From: Candidatus Nanopelagicales bacterium | GTDB taxonomy: Bacteria > Actinomycetota > Actinomycetes > S36-B12 | Direction: 5' to 3' | Length of the DNA: 64,000 bases | Assembly: GCA_018609125.1 (NCBI GenBank) | Contig: JABAYF010000001.1 | Span: 1-64,000, forward strand | Shown: piece after piece, positions 10,674 through 20,226 of the stretch | Layout of the letters: the number at the start of each line of letters is the position of its first letter | How positions within the stretch are numbered: position 1 is the first letter of the stretch | Position numbers and translations under genes: made by a program | The notes under the pieces: generated by a model | Database searches by the model: none | What the model was told of the DNA's origin: nothing | Seen by the model: the letters and a program-made list of their open reading frames with translations, nothing else

Positions 10674-11948
10674 TCAAGGCGCACTCTCGGGGTCAATGAG
10701 CCGGGCTGGGCGTAGGGCGGCATTGCCGAATCTGCGGCGGACAGCATCGGCAGCCAGTTCGGCCGTGCGCCGCTCGAGGGGGTCAACCGTTGCTTCATCA
10801 AGAAAAGCTAACTGATCTGCTCGCTCACCGGCTGGGCCCAGACCTTCAAGACGGACTCCGAGAAGGCGTATGCGTACACGCTGCAGACCGAGCGCTTCGT
10901 ATAACTCCCGGGCCACGGTGAATACCTCATGGCCACCGTCGGTGGCAACGCTTAGGGTGCGCGAACGAGACAGGGTGGTGAAGTCGGCGAATCGGATCTT
11001 GATGGCCACGGTGCGCGCAGCGAAACCTCGAGTGCGGGCCCGATGTGCCACATGATCGGCTAATCGGAGTAGCTCACGGATAATGACCTTGGGATCATCA
11101 ACATCACGTTCGAAGGTGTGCTCATTGCTGATGCTTTTTTCCGGTACATCAGCAACAACGGGACGGTCATCGCGCCCCCAGGCCAGATCCACTAGGCGCG
11201 GCCCAGCGCTTACCCCCAAGGCCCGCGTCAGGGTTTGGGTGGGCGTATGGGCGATATCGCCAATCGTGTTGAGACCCAGATTGCGGAGTCTGTCTTCGGT
11301 GCGATCACCCACCCCCCACATAGCGCTGACGGGCAGTGGATGCAAAAAGGTGAGGGTTTGATCACGCGGCACGACGAGGAGCCCATCGGGTTTGGCCACG
11401 GTGGAGGCGAGTTTGGCCACGAATTTGGTGGCGGCCACACCCACACTGCAGGTGATAGAAGTTTCAGCGTGTACCCGTTGGCGGATGTGCTGGCCGATAC
11501 TGGTGGGTGTACCCAGGCGCCGACGCGCCCCGGCAACATCAAGAAATGCCTCATCCAGGCTGAGCGGTTCCAAGAGGGGGGTGATGGAGGCAAAGATGGC
11601 CATAATTTCTCGGCTTATCTGCTGGTAACGGTCATGATCTGGAGTGATGACCACCGCATCGGGGGCGAGTCGGCGGGCACGAGCCATCGGCATTGCCGCA
11701 TGCACGCCGAGAGCACGAGCCTCATAGGTCGCCGAAAGCACCACCCCGCGCGCGCCACCGCCAATAATCACCGGGGTACCGCGAAGATCAGGTCGATCAA
11801 TGAGTTCAGCAGAGGCATAGAACGCGTCCATGTCTACGTGCACGATGTTGCAGCCGGTGTCGTCGGTGCCGAGGCCAAGTTGGTCGGCAAGATGGGCCAG
11901 GGATCGTCGGCTCACAAGTTCACCGCCGCACTGCCCTGGTCCATCCAC
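10674..11948 (-). CDS. dinB: DNA polymerase IV (Y-family)
   Basis: IVHVDMDAFYASAEL, ITPLLEPLSLDEAFLDVAGA, SVGVAATKFVAKLAS. GTG start at 11948 overlaps dnaE by 37 nt; the true start may be internal. Confidence 0.93.
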   Translation of the reverse strand: MDGPGQCGGELVSRRSLAHLADQLGLGTDDTGCNIVHVDMDAFYASAELIDRPDLRGTPVIIGGGARGVVLSATYEARALGVHAAMPMARARRLAPDAVVITPDHDRYQQISREIMAIFASITPLLEPLSLDEAFLDVAGARRRLGTPTSIGQHIRQRVHAETSITCSVGVAATKFVAKLASTVAKPDGLLVVPRDQTLTFLHPLPVSAMWGVGDRTEDRLRNLGLNTIGDIAHTPTQTLTRALGVSAGPRLVDLAWGRDDRPVVADVPEKSISNEHTFERDVDDPKVIIRELLRLADHVAHRARTRGFAARTVAIKIRFADFTTLSRSRTLSVATDGGHEVFTVARELYEALGLQRVRIRLLGVRLEGLGPAGERADQLAFLDEATVDPLERRTAELAADAVRRRFGNAALRPARLIDPESAP

Positions 11949-14900
11949 TGATCATGCAGTGTGGGTAGGTCCCAGCAGCCGGTGGCTCTAATGGACACAC
12001 CGCGCGGGCCGGTGCGACGCACCACTCCACGCACCACCAGCAGGGACGAGGACAGCAAAGTGGCGGCGTAATCGGCCTGTACATCATCGAAAAAAGCAGC
12101 ATCAATAGGCCCGGTGGCATCATCAAGAGTGAGAAAGATGACCCGGCGACCACTACGCACCGGTGGTGTCTGCGTGACGATTTTGATGCCCGCCACCAGG
12201 ATCTGCTCCTGTGATCGACATTTCAACAGATTGCGAGCTCGCGTTATGTGCAATTCGGTGAACATCTTTTCGTAAAAATCTACAACATGGTGGCTGACAT
12301 CTAGACCAAGAACATCCACCTCTGCGCGCACCCGCTCAGCATCAGTCATTTCCGGTAATCCGGTAGTTGGTGGAATGTCTGCATCGCATTCGACCAGCGT
12401 GAGTTGTTCACCCAGGGCCGTTTTATTGCGGCTGCTGCCCCGATGGCTCCCCCGCAATAAATCCACCGCCTGCAGGAGAAGATCACGCCGGGTAGTGCGC
12501 CCGCGATGATTCCGTTGTGATTGCGCAACCTTGGTTGATGTGATGCCGTAGAGAGAATCAAAACCACCGGCAATGATGATTTTTTCAACGATGGATAACG
12601 GCAGTGCGGTGCGATAACAGAAGTCAGCAAGGCTTCGATAGGGCCGTTCAGAGATGATCCGCCGGGCCTGTACCTGGGTAATACCCGACACTTCGAGCAG
12701 TGACAGGCGGATTGCATAGCCTCGGGCATCAGGCAGTTGTGGCGGCGGTTCAGTCGACGGCGATACGTGCTCAACCCGATAGCTCAGATCACAGTGATTG
12801 ACATCGAGGCCAAGAATGGTGATCCCCAATTGACGGGCATCGTCGAGGATGAGTCGTTTGGGGTACATGCCCGGATCGTGGGTGAGCACGCCGGCAAGAA
12901 ACGCCGCCGGGTGATGGGCTTTAAACCAGGCTGATTGATAAGTGGGAAGAGCAAAGGCGGCTGCATGTGCCTTGCAGAACCCAAAGGCTGCAAATGCTCG
13001 CAACACGTCCCAGACCTGCTCCACCGTGTGCTGGTCATAGCCACGCTGCAGCGCAGTGGGAATAAACCATTGCTCCACCTCATTACGTACCGGCGTGTTC
13101 TTCATGCTGCGACGGGTTTCGTCTGCCTCGGCTAGGGAGCAACCGGTCATGATGGAAATGATGTGTAGTACCTGTTCGTGAAACACCACCACACCCTGGG
13201 TTTGACGCAGGATCGGCTCAAGGTCTGGGTGTAGATAGCGGGGCTGCTGCCAGCCTTGTCGGGCTGCCAGGAAGGGGGTAATCATATCTGATTTCACCGG
13301 TCCGGGTCTAAACAGTGAGATGTCCACGATGAGGTCGTGAAAAGTCTCGGGTGCAAACTTGCCGATGAGTTCGCGTTGACCGGGTGACTCAATTTGAAAA
13401 CAACCGAGGGTGCGAGTGCTTTGAATAAGCGCGAAGGTCGCTTGGTCGTCACGTGGGACAAAGTCAAGGTCGATCCTGTCTCCGTCAACCCGGGAAACCT
13501 CATCCACTGCATAGGCAAGAGCAGACTGCATGCGCACTCCAAGAACATCTAATTTCAAAAAACCCAGGTGTTCCACATCGTCTTTATCAAATGATGTCAT
13601 GGGGTAACCGGCGCCACTTGGTTCGATGGGCGTCCGGTTGTGCAGGGTGTCGTTGGCAATCACCACACCGCATGGATGCATAGCGATATGGCGGGGTAAG
13701 CCATCAAGTCCTTCGACAAGATCGAGCACCATGTCTAGTTCGCCCCGGGCCGCAAGGCGACCTAGACCGGAATCGCGCAGCTCGGGCAAATCAGCAAGAA
13801 CTGCACGCACATCGCGAGCACGTACATGCGGAAAAGTTTTAGCGATTGCATCAATATCGACCGGTGACCATCCGAGGGCAGCACCAACATCACGAAGCGC
13901 ATGCCGCACTCGATAGGTCTCAGGCATCGACACGCACGCGACCCGGGTTGATCCAAACCGGTTAAAAATGGCGTCATAGATTTCGGTCCGTCGCGCCGAT
14001 TCCACGTCAATGTCGATATCGGGAAGTTCACGCCGCAACGTGGTGAGGAAACGCTCCATCAACAGGCCATGTTCGATGGGGTCTACTCCAGAAATGTTTA
14101 AAAGATAGGTAACCAAACTGCCTGCCCCAGACCCACGGGCGGCAACACGGATATTCATGTTGCGGGCAAGGCGCACAACCTCAGCGACGGTGAGGAAGTA
14201 GTTGGCGAACCCCAGAGCACTAATGGTGCGTAGCTCCACATCGAGGCGCTCCTGCGCAGTTGGTCGCTGTCGTGCTGGATAGCGCGAGATTTCCTGTTCG
14301 CAACGTGCACGCAATTCGTGGTCTAGGGGGCCGCGCGCCTGCGGCACGATGAGGTGGCTTTCGGGAAGGACTACCTCGCCAATCCCTAGATCGCTAGGAG
14401 TCAGCGCGCACGTGTTAGCCAGTTCTGCGGCATCGGTGAGTAGTCGGCGACTGGCATTGCTACATAACCCAGCAGCAGTAGTAACTTCATCAGCTAGCGC
14501 CATCATAAATTCGGTGTCGGCAAAAAAACCCTGCGCGTTTACTCGCTCACGATGACGCTGATCGAGAGGAACCAGCCGGCGAGATGCATCTAATACGTCA
14601 GCAATGGGAGCCTGCCTGGCGGTGATGTAGCGAACCGCATGAGCGAGAACACATGGCAGACCTTGGCTGCGTGCCCAACCCAGCATTCGTGCCGCCACCG
14701 CGGTTGATAGCGGGCCATCAAGATGACGGTGTGAAGTGATCTGAACAAAAAGATGGGGGCCAAAAAGTTCACGCCACGGCTGAATAAGGCGGTCAGCCTC
14801 GGCGTATCGACGCTGCACCAGCGCTGCGGCTATCTCAGAGTGAGGACCGATGAGAGCCACCAGACCATCGCTGTGTTCGGCAAGATTAGACATGGTCGCC

Positions 14901-15289
14901 GCTGCAGGATTGCCGGTGTAGGCCGCAGAGAGCAATCGACACAGCGACGACCAGCCCTGATGATTTCGAGCGAGAAAAACTACTCGAGTTGTGGCGGGAG
15001 CACGCCAGGTGCCGCCATGGACCGGAGTGCGTCTGGTAGTTTTCGGCAACTCGGGCGAGGGCCTAGGGGCAAGGCTTAGGTCGGTACCAAGAACCGGGCG
15101 AATACCCGCCTGAGCGCATGCGCGCACAAAACGCACCGCGCCGCGCACTCCATCGCGGTCGGTGAGCGCCAAAGAAGTATGGCCTAGCTTCGCCGCCTGC
15201 TGCGCTAACGCTTCTGGGGTGCTGACGCCATACTGAAGCGAGAACGAAGAGGCCACCTGCAGGTGAGCAAAAGCGTTGCCGTGGTTCAT
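11912..15289 (-). CDS. C-family DNA polymerase III alpha subunit, DnaE2-like, damage-associated
   Basis: N-terminal PHP domain (HLQVASSFSLQYGVSTPEAL), catalytic LPDIDIDVESARR, C-terminal OB domain. Context with DinB/HEPN/DUF6504 suggests the error-prone paralogue. Confidence 0.9.
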   Translation of the reverse strand: MNHGNAFAHLQVASSFSLQYGVSTPEALAQQAAKLGHTSLALTDRDGVRGAVRFVRACAQAGIRPVLGTDLSLAPRPSPELPKTTRRTPVHGGTWRAPATTRVVFLARNHQGWSSLCRLLSAAYTGNPAAATMSNLAEHSDGLVALIGPHSEIAAALVQRRYAEADRLIQPWRELFGPHLFVQITSHRHLDGPLSTAVAARMLGWARSQGLPCVLAHAVRYITARQAPIADVLDASRRLVPLDQRHRERVNAQGFFADTEFMMALADEVTTAAGLCSNASRRLLTDAAELANTCALTPSDLGIGEVVLPESHLIVPQARGPLDHELRARCEQEISRYPARQRPTAQERLDVELRTISALGFANYFLTVAEVVRLARNMNIRVAARGSGAGSLVTYLLNISGVDPIEHGLLMERFLTTLRRELPDIDIDVESARRTEIYDAIFNRFGSTRVACVSMPETYRVRHALRDVGAALGWSPVDIDAIAKTFPHVRARDVRAVLADLPELRDSGLGRLAARGELDMVLDLVEGLDGLPRHIAMHPCGVVIANDTLHNRTPIEPSGAGYPMTSFDKDDVEHLGFLKLDVLGVRMQSALAYAVDEVSRVDGDRIDLDFVPRDDQATFALIQSTRTLGCFQIESPGQRELIGKFAPETFHDLIVDISLFRPGPVKSDMITPFLAARQGWQQPRYLHPDLEPILRQTQGVVVFHEQVLHIISIMTGCSLAEADETRRSMKNTPVRNEVEQWFIPTALQRGYDQHTVEQVWDVLRAFAAFGFCKAHAAAFALPTYQSAWFKAHHPAAFLAGVLTHDPGMYPKRLILDDARQLGITILGLDVNHCDLSYRVEHVSPSTEPPPQLPDARGYAIRLSLLEVSGITQVQARRIISERPYRSLADFCYRTALPLSIVEKIIIAGGFDSLYGITSTKVAQSQRNHRGRTTRRDLLLQAVDLLRGSHRGSSRNKTALGEQLTLVECDADIPPTTGLPEMTDAERVRAEVDVLGLDVSHHVVDFYEKMFTELHITRARNLLKCRSQEQILVAGIKIVTQTPPVRSGRRVIFLTLDDATGPIDAAFFDDVQADYAATLLSSSLLVVRGVVRRTGPRGVSIRATGCWDLPTLHDQWMDQGSAAVNL

Positions 15290-15295
15290 AAATAT

Positions 15296-15709
15296 TTAAT
15301 CGGTAACCGGCAGTACAGCGGGTAGGGCGATGTGGAGCATGGTGGCGACTCGGTCGAATAGTGCATACGCACCACGCAGTAGGTCATCTGCCTCTCTGTC
15401 ACTCACTACGGCCACTCCAGCCTCAGCAAGTGGCCGCTTTGCAGCGCTTGCGGCAAAAAATATTGCCCACTCATGAAGTTCAGGAGCAACAGCGGGCAAT
15501 AGCACCCATACGCTGCGCGGTCGTGATCGCGCTGGTCGAGCCCGAGCGGCAAGAACGGCTGCCGCAGCCCGAAGCGCACCTAGATGTGCACGGGCGTAGC
15601 GTTCCTCGGGTCGTTGGGCGGCAACTGCAGCGGTGAGCTCGCGCTGTGCCGCAGCGAGCAACTGAACGGCTGCTGTTGTTACCGGTGCTTCAACTGTAGA
15701 AATACTCAT
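15296..15709 (-). CDS. SAV_6107 family HEPN domain-containing protein
   Basis: RYARAHLGALRAAAAVLAARARP and following helices match the actinobacterial family always seen near dnaE2/dinB. Confidence 0.8.
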   Translation of the reverse strand: MSISTVEAPVTTAAVQLLAAAQRELTAAVAAQRPEERYARAHLGALRAAAAVLAARARPARSRPRSVWVLLPAVAPELHEWAIFFAASAAKRPLAEAGVAVVSDREADDLLRGAYALFDRVATMLHIALPAVLPVTD

Positions 15710-15712
15710 TTG

Positions 15713-15985
15713 TTAACTCTCCTTACCTACGCGTACGGCCTGCCAGTCTTCGCCGCTGCACCGCAGATCGACCACCGTGGCAGCGGCGTGACCAGATGAG
15801 GGGCGAGGCCGGTGCAGGGTGACTCGCCAGGTGTGGGTGTCGACATCGACTCCGGTGATCCACCAGGGCGATCCGGTGACCCAGTGGCTATGTACCTGGG
15901 CAACTTCGTAGCGCCAACCACGCACTGCGCAGCGCTCAGGCACTCCCTGCGCACTAGTTATGACCTGCACCTGATGGTTCACCAC
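15713..15985 (-). CDS. DUF6504 family protein
   Basis: VQVITSAQGVPERCAVRGWRYEVAQVHSHW...; GTG start preceded by AGGAGG. Confidence 0.78.
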   Translation of the reverse strand: MVNHQVQVITSAQGVPERCAVRGWRYEVAQVHSHWVTGSPWWITGVDVDTHTWRVTLHRPRPSSGHAAATVVDLRCSGEDWQAVRVGKES

Positions 15986-15994
15986 ATTCCTCCT

Positions 15995-16030
15995 GTTGAA
16001 CTAATCGAACAAACGTTCGATTAGTTCAAC
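15995..16030 (-). promoter_or_regulatory. 36-bp perfect palindrome containing an actinobacterial LexA/SOS box (TCGAAC-N4-GTTCGA at 16005..16020)
   Basis: gttgaactaatcgaac-aaac-gttcgattagttcaac: arms are exact reverse complements (16 bp each). Confidence 0.93.
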
Positions 16031-16059
16031 ACCATAAACCCCACCCCTGACACCGTCAA
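16031..16059 (-). promoter_or_regulatory. Sigma70-type promoter of the DUF6504-HEPN-dnaE-dinB cassette
   Basis: Minus strand TTGACG (16059..16054) - 17 nt - TATGGT (16036..16031); the -10 directly abuts the SOS palindrome. Confidence 0.75.
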
Positions 16060-16088
16060 GATCGGTGCAAGCAACCTAGGCTGCGCTC

Positions 16089-16886
16089 ATGGATACTGAC
16101 CCTGGGCGTTTTGCAGACGAAACCCACTGGCGAGACTCCCTGGCCGCCTGGGCCATCCCTGAGCAGATCATGAATCAGGCGCCCACCAACCCATGGATTC
16201 ACCCGGTTGCCCAATTCACCGTGGTAGCACCCGTTGCCGATTCCCCCTCACATGCCACAGCCCGAGCAGCTCTGCCTGAAGCCGGTAGCGTGCTTGATGT
16301 TGGCTGCGGGGGCGGGCGAGGCGCACTCGCCCTTACTCCCCCGGCTGGACACTGGATCGGTGTGGACCACCAACAGGACATGCTCGACACCTTTGCCGCT
16401 GCCGCACAGTCACAAGGTGTCACCCACGAAGAAATCCTGGGTGACTGGCCCGATGTTGCCGATCGAACGCCCATCGCCGATGTGGTGGTGTGTCATCACG
16501 TGGTTTACAACGTGGCTGAGCTCAGCGAGTTCATCGCTGCACTCACCACCCATGCTCGTCACCGCGTTGTTCTCGAATTACCCCTGCACCATCCACTCAC
16601 CTGGATGAATCCGCTGTGGAAGCAGTTTTGGGATCTCGACCGACCCACCGAGCCCTCTGCCCATGATGCGTTAAGCATCATCCGAGGCGGCGGCCACGAT
16701 GCCCACATTATTGAGTTCACCGAAGAGTCTTCCCGGAGCAGTGCCATGGATACGCGCGCCGCAGCCGAGGCCACCTGCCAACGCCTGTGCCTGCCCCTGG
16801 ACCGGGTTGATGATGTGGCTGCTGCCGCCAGCATCGCCGATCAGGCAAGCCCACGTCGATTAGCCACAATCTGGTGGGATGTCTAA
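16089..16886 (+). CDS. Class I SAM-dependent methyltransferase
   Basis: SVLDVGCGGGRGALALTPPAGHWIGVDHQQDML motif I/II. Confidence 0.85.
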   Translation: MDTDPGRFADETHWRDSLAAWAIPEQIMNQAPTNPWIHPVAQFTVVAPVADSPSHATARAALPEAGSVLDVGCGGGRGALALTPPAGHWIGVDHQQDMLDTFAAAAQSQGVTHEEILGDWPDVADRTPIADVVVCHHVVYNVAELSEFIAALTTHARHRVVLELPLHHPLTWMNPLWKQFWDLDRPTEPSAHDALSIIRGGGHDAHIIEFTEESSRSSAMDTRAAAEATCQRLCLPLDRVDDVAAAASIADQASPRRLATIWWDV

Positions 16887-17311
16887 TTAAGTCTGACTTC
16901 ATGGAGGGGGGCGTGCGCAAAAAGATGGATGTCGTTGGTGCTGTCATCATTCACGATGGTCTGGTGCTGTGCGCGCAACGCGGACCTACCGGAAACATTC
17001 CGCACCTGTGGGAATTTCCCGGGGGCAAGATTGAATTAGGTGAGACCCACCGGTTAGCACTTCAACGCGAGATTGTCGAAGAGCTCGGTTGCACCATCGA
17101 TGTCGGTGCACAAATCACCACCACGACACACTCCTACGATTTCGCCGAGATCACCATAACGACCTACTACTGCCACCTCACCAGCGGCAATCCACGCGCT
17201 AAGGAACACGAGCAGATCTCCTGGCTGCCGCCTAACCAACTCCACACTCTTAACTGGGCACCGGCAGATATCCCAACCGTTGCATTAATCCAGGATCAGC
17301 TCACGTCATGA
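16874..17311 (+). CDS. NUDIX (MutT-like) hydrolase
   Basis: Nudix box GGKIELGETHRLALQREIVEELG; true start probably internal (MDVVGAVIIH). Confidence 0.9.
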   Translation: MGCLIKSDFMEGGVRKKMDVVGAVIIHDGLVLCAQRGPTGNIPHLWEFPGGKIELGETHRLALQREIVEELGCTIDVGAQITTTTHSYDFAEITITTYYCHLTSGNPRAKEHEQISWLPPNQLHTLNWAPADIPTVALIQDQLTS

Positions 17312-18474
17312 ATCTGGAAATGAACCGCGACATCGCCAAGGGCCGCGAAACTATCGGTCATAGCGAAGTTCGACGTCACTGCCACCGCCGTTTGCGTCTG
17401 ATCAATGTATGCCGCATTCGCCACGAAGCCATTGATGGAGCCCTCGTGGCCCCATGCGACGCCAAGGCCGTCAATCTCGTACTGCAGCAATCCCAGACTG
17501 GCCCCCGACCAGTGCGTCGGACCGAATGCAGGCATGTCGGCCAAGGCAGCCTCGGACTGCGGCGTGGCTGTCGTGAGTAAGTCGCGATGTTCGCTATCGA
17601 GTACATCTCCACCGACGAGCTGAGCTATCCACCGAGCGATGTCATCCGGGGTCGACACCAGTGCGCCGGCCGCCCAGGCCAGTGTCCAATCCGCACCGTC
17701 GACCACCGGAAGCAACTCAAGTCCCGGCATCGGAGTGCACTCCGGCTCATTCGAATAGCCGCATGCGAGTCGGGATCCGTTGATCGTGGGCCCCTGCGGC
17801 TCACCTGTCCAGACGTAGGTTGAATCCAGGCCGAGTGGCTCGAGGAATTGACTGCGTATCTGACGAGCCCAGGGCTCACCGGACGTCAGCTCCGAGATCA
17901 GCCCCAGCATCATGTAGTTGGTGTTGCTGTAGGCCCAGGCGGAGTCTGGCGCAAAGAGCGGGTCCATCTGGGCAGCGAGAGCAACTGCCTCTTGGGGACT
18001 CTCCCTTCGAGTTAACTCCGCAGAGGAGGTGAAGTCAGGAAGGCCGCTGGTGTGACCTAGGAGCATCCGCACCGTAATGTCATCGCCGCCCGGGTAGTCG
18101 ATCCAGCGTGAGAGGGGATCGTCGAGAGAGAGGGCACCTTCCTGATCTAGCAGCATGACCAAAGCCGCTGTGAACGTCTTCGTCAGGCTGCCGACATGAA
18201 ATCGATCACCCGAGGTCAACATCGTTGATCCCGGTGGGTCGGCAACTCCGGAGACTGCGCTCACAACGTCATCCGTCCCGAATGCGACGGCAGCCCCGAT
18301 GCCGGGCACGTCGACGTCCCAGGCGGCGGCACTCGATCGCCGGACGTCGTCGAGAATGGCGGACAGGTCAGATTGCTGCTGGGTCTCCGGCGAGGTCGCA
18401 CAGGAACTGAGCGTGGCCAAAGAGACACTCGCGATAATCAGGAACACGCGTTTTCTGCGTTCCTTCTGCCGCAT
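17296..18474 (-). CDS. Serine hydrolase (class C beta-lactamase / DD-peptidase-like) lipoprotein
   Basis: Lipobox LATLSSC; SxxK (GSLTKTF), YSNTNY, GHEGSINGF. Confidence 0.87.
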   Translation of the reverse strand: MRQKERRKRVFLIIASVSLATLSSCATSPETQQQSDLSAILDDVRRSSAAAWDVDVPGIGAAVAFGTDDVVSAVSGVADPPGSTMLTSGDRFHVGSLTKTFTAALVMLLDQEGALSLDDPLSRWIDYPGGDDITVRMLLGHTSGLPDFTSSAELTRRESPQEAVALAAQMDPLFAPDSAWAYSNTNYMMLGLISELTSGEPWARQIRSQFLEPLGLDSTYVWTGEPQGPTINGSRLACGYSNEPECTPMPGLELLPVVDGADWTLAWAAGALVSTPDDIARWIAQLVGGDVLDSEHRDLLTTATPQSEAALADMPAFGPTHWSGASLGLLQYEIDGLGVAWGHEGSINGFVANAAYIDQTQTAVAVTSNFAMTDSFAALGDVAVHFQIHDVS

Positions 18475-18562
18475 TGGCACAGTGAAGCACACGACACCAA
18501 TCTTCTGAGCAAACCTTCACAGGCGCGGGTCCGTGTTGTCTTCTGTCAAACCGGTTGACAAC

Positions 18563-19999
18563 CTAAAAGGGAATGGGCTCATCGTCTGATGCACTATCGG
18601 GATTATCACTTCGGGGAAGGGCCTGATGGGGCACCGTTGTGTAGGTGCGCCCCGTTGGCGTTGTCCACGTGTGCGGGGCGGGGGTATTCCAGCCATGTGC
18701 GTCACGGCTGCGGTTGTGCCGGATACAACTGAGGGTGAGTTGCTGCGCGTTGGTGGTGTGCGTGGCGGCCCAGGTGGGAATGTGGTCAATATCTAGGTTG
18801 GTGTTTCGGCCACATGCGGGAGCGGCGCACCGCATGTCTCGGGCGCGAATGAAACGCGCAAGGCCAGCGGTGGGAAAGCGTCGATCGCCGTCGTCAAGTA
18901 GGTGGCCGGTGACCGGCTCGGTGATCCAGCGAGTCCACTCACCATTTGCCGCAAGAAATGTAGCTAGCTCCGGATCAATCGGGCCATATCCGGGAATCTC
19001 ACCGGGAGTGTGCACCAGCCCCAAGATCGTGGGAAGGTCCACCACAACTTTCACGTCAATATTGGCAATGGCCCGCGACCCGTCAACCCGGGCGGGATCA
19101 ACCGGCGAGGCTGGCATGCCGATGGGGGCGAGCCCGAACACCTCCAGCATTGCGGCGAGACGCCACTGCCCTACGGTGCGTTCATCAGCTGAATCTGGAT
19201 CGATTGGTGTGTGGGGCGTGTTGACCAACTCGTCATGCTTGAAGCGGAGATCTTGGGCGTGGGAATGAATCAGCGACTTCAGCGCGTCAATGTCGACCGC
19301 AACTCCGGTGATGCCAAGAGTTGCCATGCCATGGGACAGCCCCCACACCTCGATACCGGTCTGTCGTTTCACTGAGCGCTGGTGCAACTTCTTATGCGCG
19401 GTCGGCTCGATGCGGATGATGGCGGCCAGCATGCGCGTCTTGAGACGACCCGGTGCGTATCGACCAGCCGTGGTCAGCATCTGATCGAGGGCAGTACTCA
19501 TCATGCGGGCGTGCGCAGCTTCTACATCAATGTCATCGTTGGTAGGGCTCGTCTCTATCGACTGCATTGCGTCAACGAGGGCGCACCCCTGCGCCCAGGT
19601 CAACTCCCCCGCCTGCACTGCCCGCCCGATTCGGGGATGGTCGTGCCACATGGCTTTTCCCCGGTGTACTCGGGTGGCTGCAGTCATGGGGGCGAGATGC
19701 AAAAGTGCCGCGAACTCGTCCCATGCCCAAGATTCACCACGCGAGCTGACGTGTCCGTCAACGGTGATCCCCCCGGTGGCGCGCAGCACCGGCTCACGAG
19801 CGGCCGCCAAAGCCAGGCCAACCTGGGCTTGAGACCAAGAAGACAACTGATCGCAGGCCTTGGCATAGGACATGCACGCCTCAACTTCAAGTGTGTGCGG
19901 GTCAATGACTGCTAGCGCTGCGGCCAAATCAGGGCCGGGCATAACGCCTTCCCACGGCAAATCCTGTTCGGGAGTGGTGTCGAACCATGCGTCAGCCAT
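18563..19999 (-). CDS. DUF222 / 13E12-repeat family HNH endonuclease-like protein
   Basis: C-terminal HNH: CAAPACGRNTNLDIDHIPTWAATHTTNAQQLTLSCIRHNRSRDA; ATG at 19999 (MADAWFDTTPEQ). Confidence 0.9.
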   Translation of the reverse strand: MADAWFDTTPEQDLPWEGVMPGPDLAAALAVIDPHTLEVEACMSYAKACDQLSSWSQAQVGLALAAAREPVLRATGGITVDGHVSSRGESWAWDEFAALLHLAPMTAATRVHRGKAMWHDHPRIGRAVQAGELTWAQGCALVDAMQSIETSPTNDDIDVEAAHARMMSTALDQMLTTAGRYAPGRLKTRMLAAIIRIEPTAHKKLHQRSVKRQTGIEVWGLSHGMATLGITGVAVDIDALKSLIHSHAQDLRFKHDELVNTPHTPIDPDSADERTVGQWRLAAMLEVFGLAPIGMPASPVDPARVDGSRAIANIDVKVVVDLPTILGLVHTPGEIPGYGPIDPELATFLAANGEWTRWITEPVTGHLLDDGDRRFPTAGLARFIRARDMRCAAPACGRNTNLDIDHIPTWAATHTTNAQQLTLSCIRHNRSRDAHGWNTPAPHTWTTPTGRTYTTVPHQALPRSDNPDSASDDEPIPF

Positions 20000-20035
20000 A
20001 CGAACAAGTGTACGAATAAAGCGTGGTGAAGTCAA
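20000..20035 (-). promoter_or_regulatory. Leaderless-type promoter with overlapping degenerate SOS-like box upstream of the 13E12 gene
   Basis: Minus strand TTGACT (20035..20030) - 17 nt - TACACT (20012..20007), then 7 nt to the ATG; TCGTAC-ACTT-GTTCGT (20015..20000) matches TCGAAC-N4-GTTCGA with one mismatch per half. Confidence 0.6.
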
Positions 20036-20226
20036 CAGCCAGAATGAGGAAACTTCACTATTCCCAACACTTTTTCCTCTCGTTATCCCCAGACATCGTG
20101 CAGTCTAGATATCCACCTAAAAAGAAAAAAGAAACTTTGCCCCAGGTGCATCCAAACGTGGGTTCCCCAACGAAGTACACGGTGAGAGTCGGTCAACAGT
20201 GGCCGTCCCGACCGAAAGGTTCCAAC

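Noticed and set aside
11235-11951. 238-aa plus-strand ORF opposite dinB
   Set aside because: Antisense; dinB shows all Y-family motifs on the minus strand.
15296-15709. HEPN toxin of a toxin-antitoxin pair
   Set aside because: No MNT or other antitoxin partner; the family is fixed in the dnaE/dinB cassette, so a TA call is not supported.
18563-19999. Active mobile element / IS
   Set aside because: 13E12/DUF222 genes are repeat-family HNH proteins, but no terminal inverted repeats, target duplications or transposase were seen, so annotated only as a CDS.
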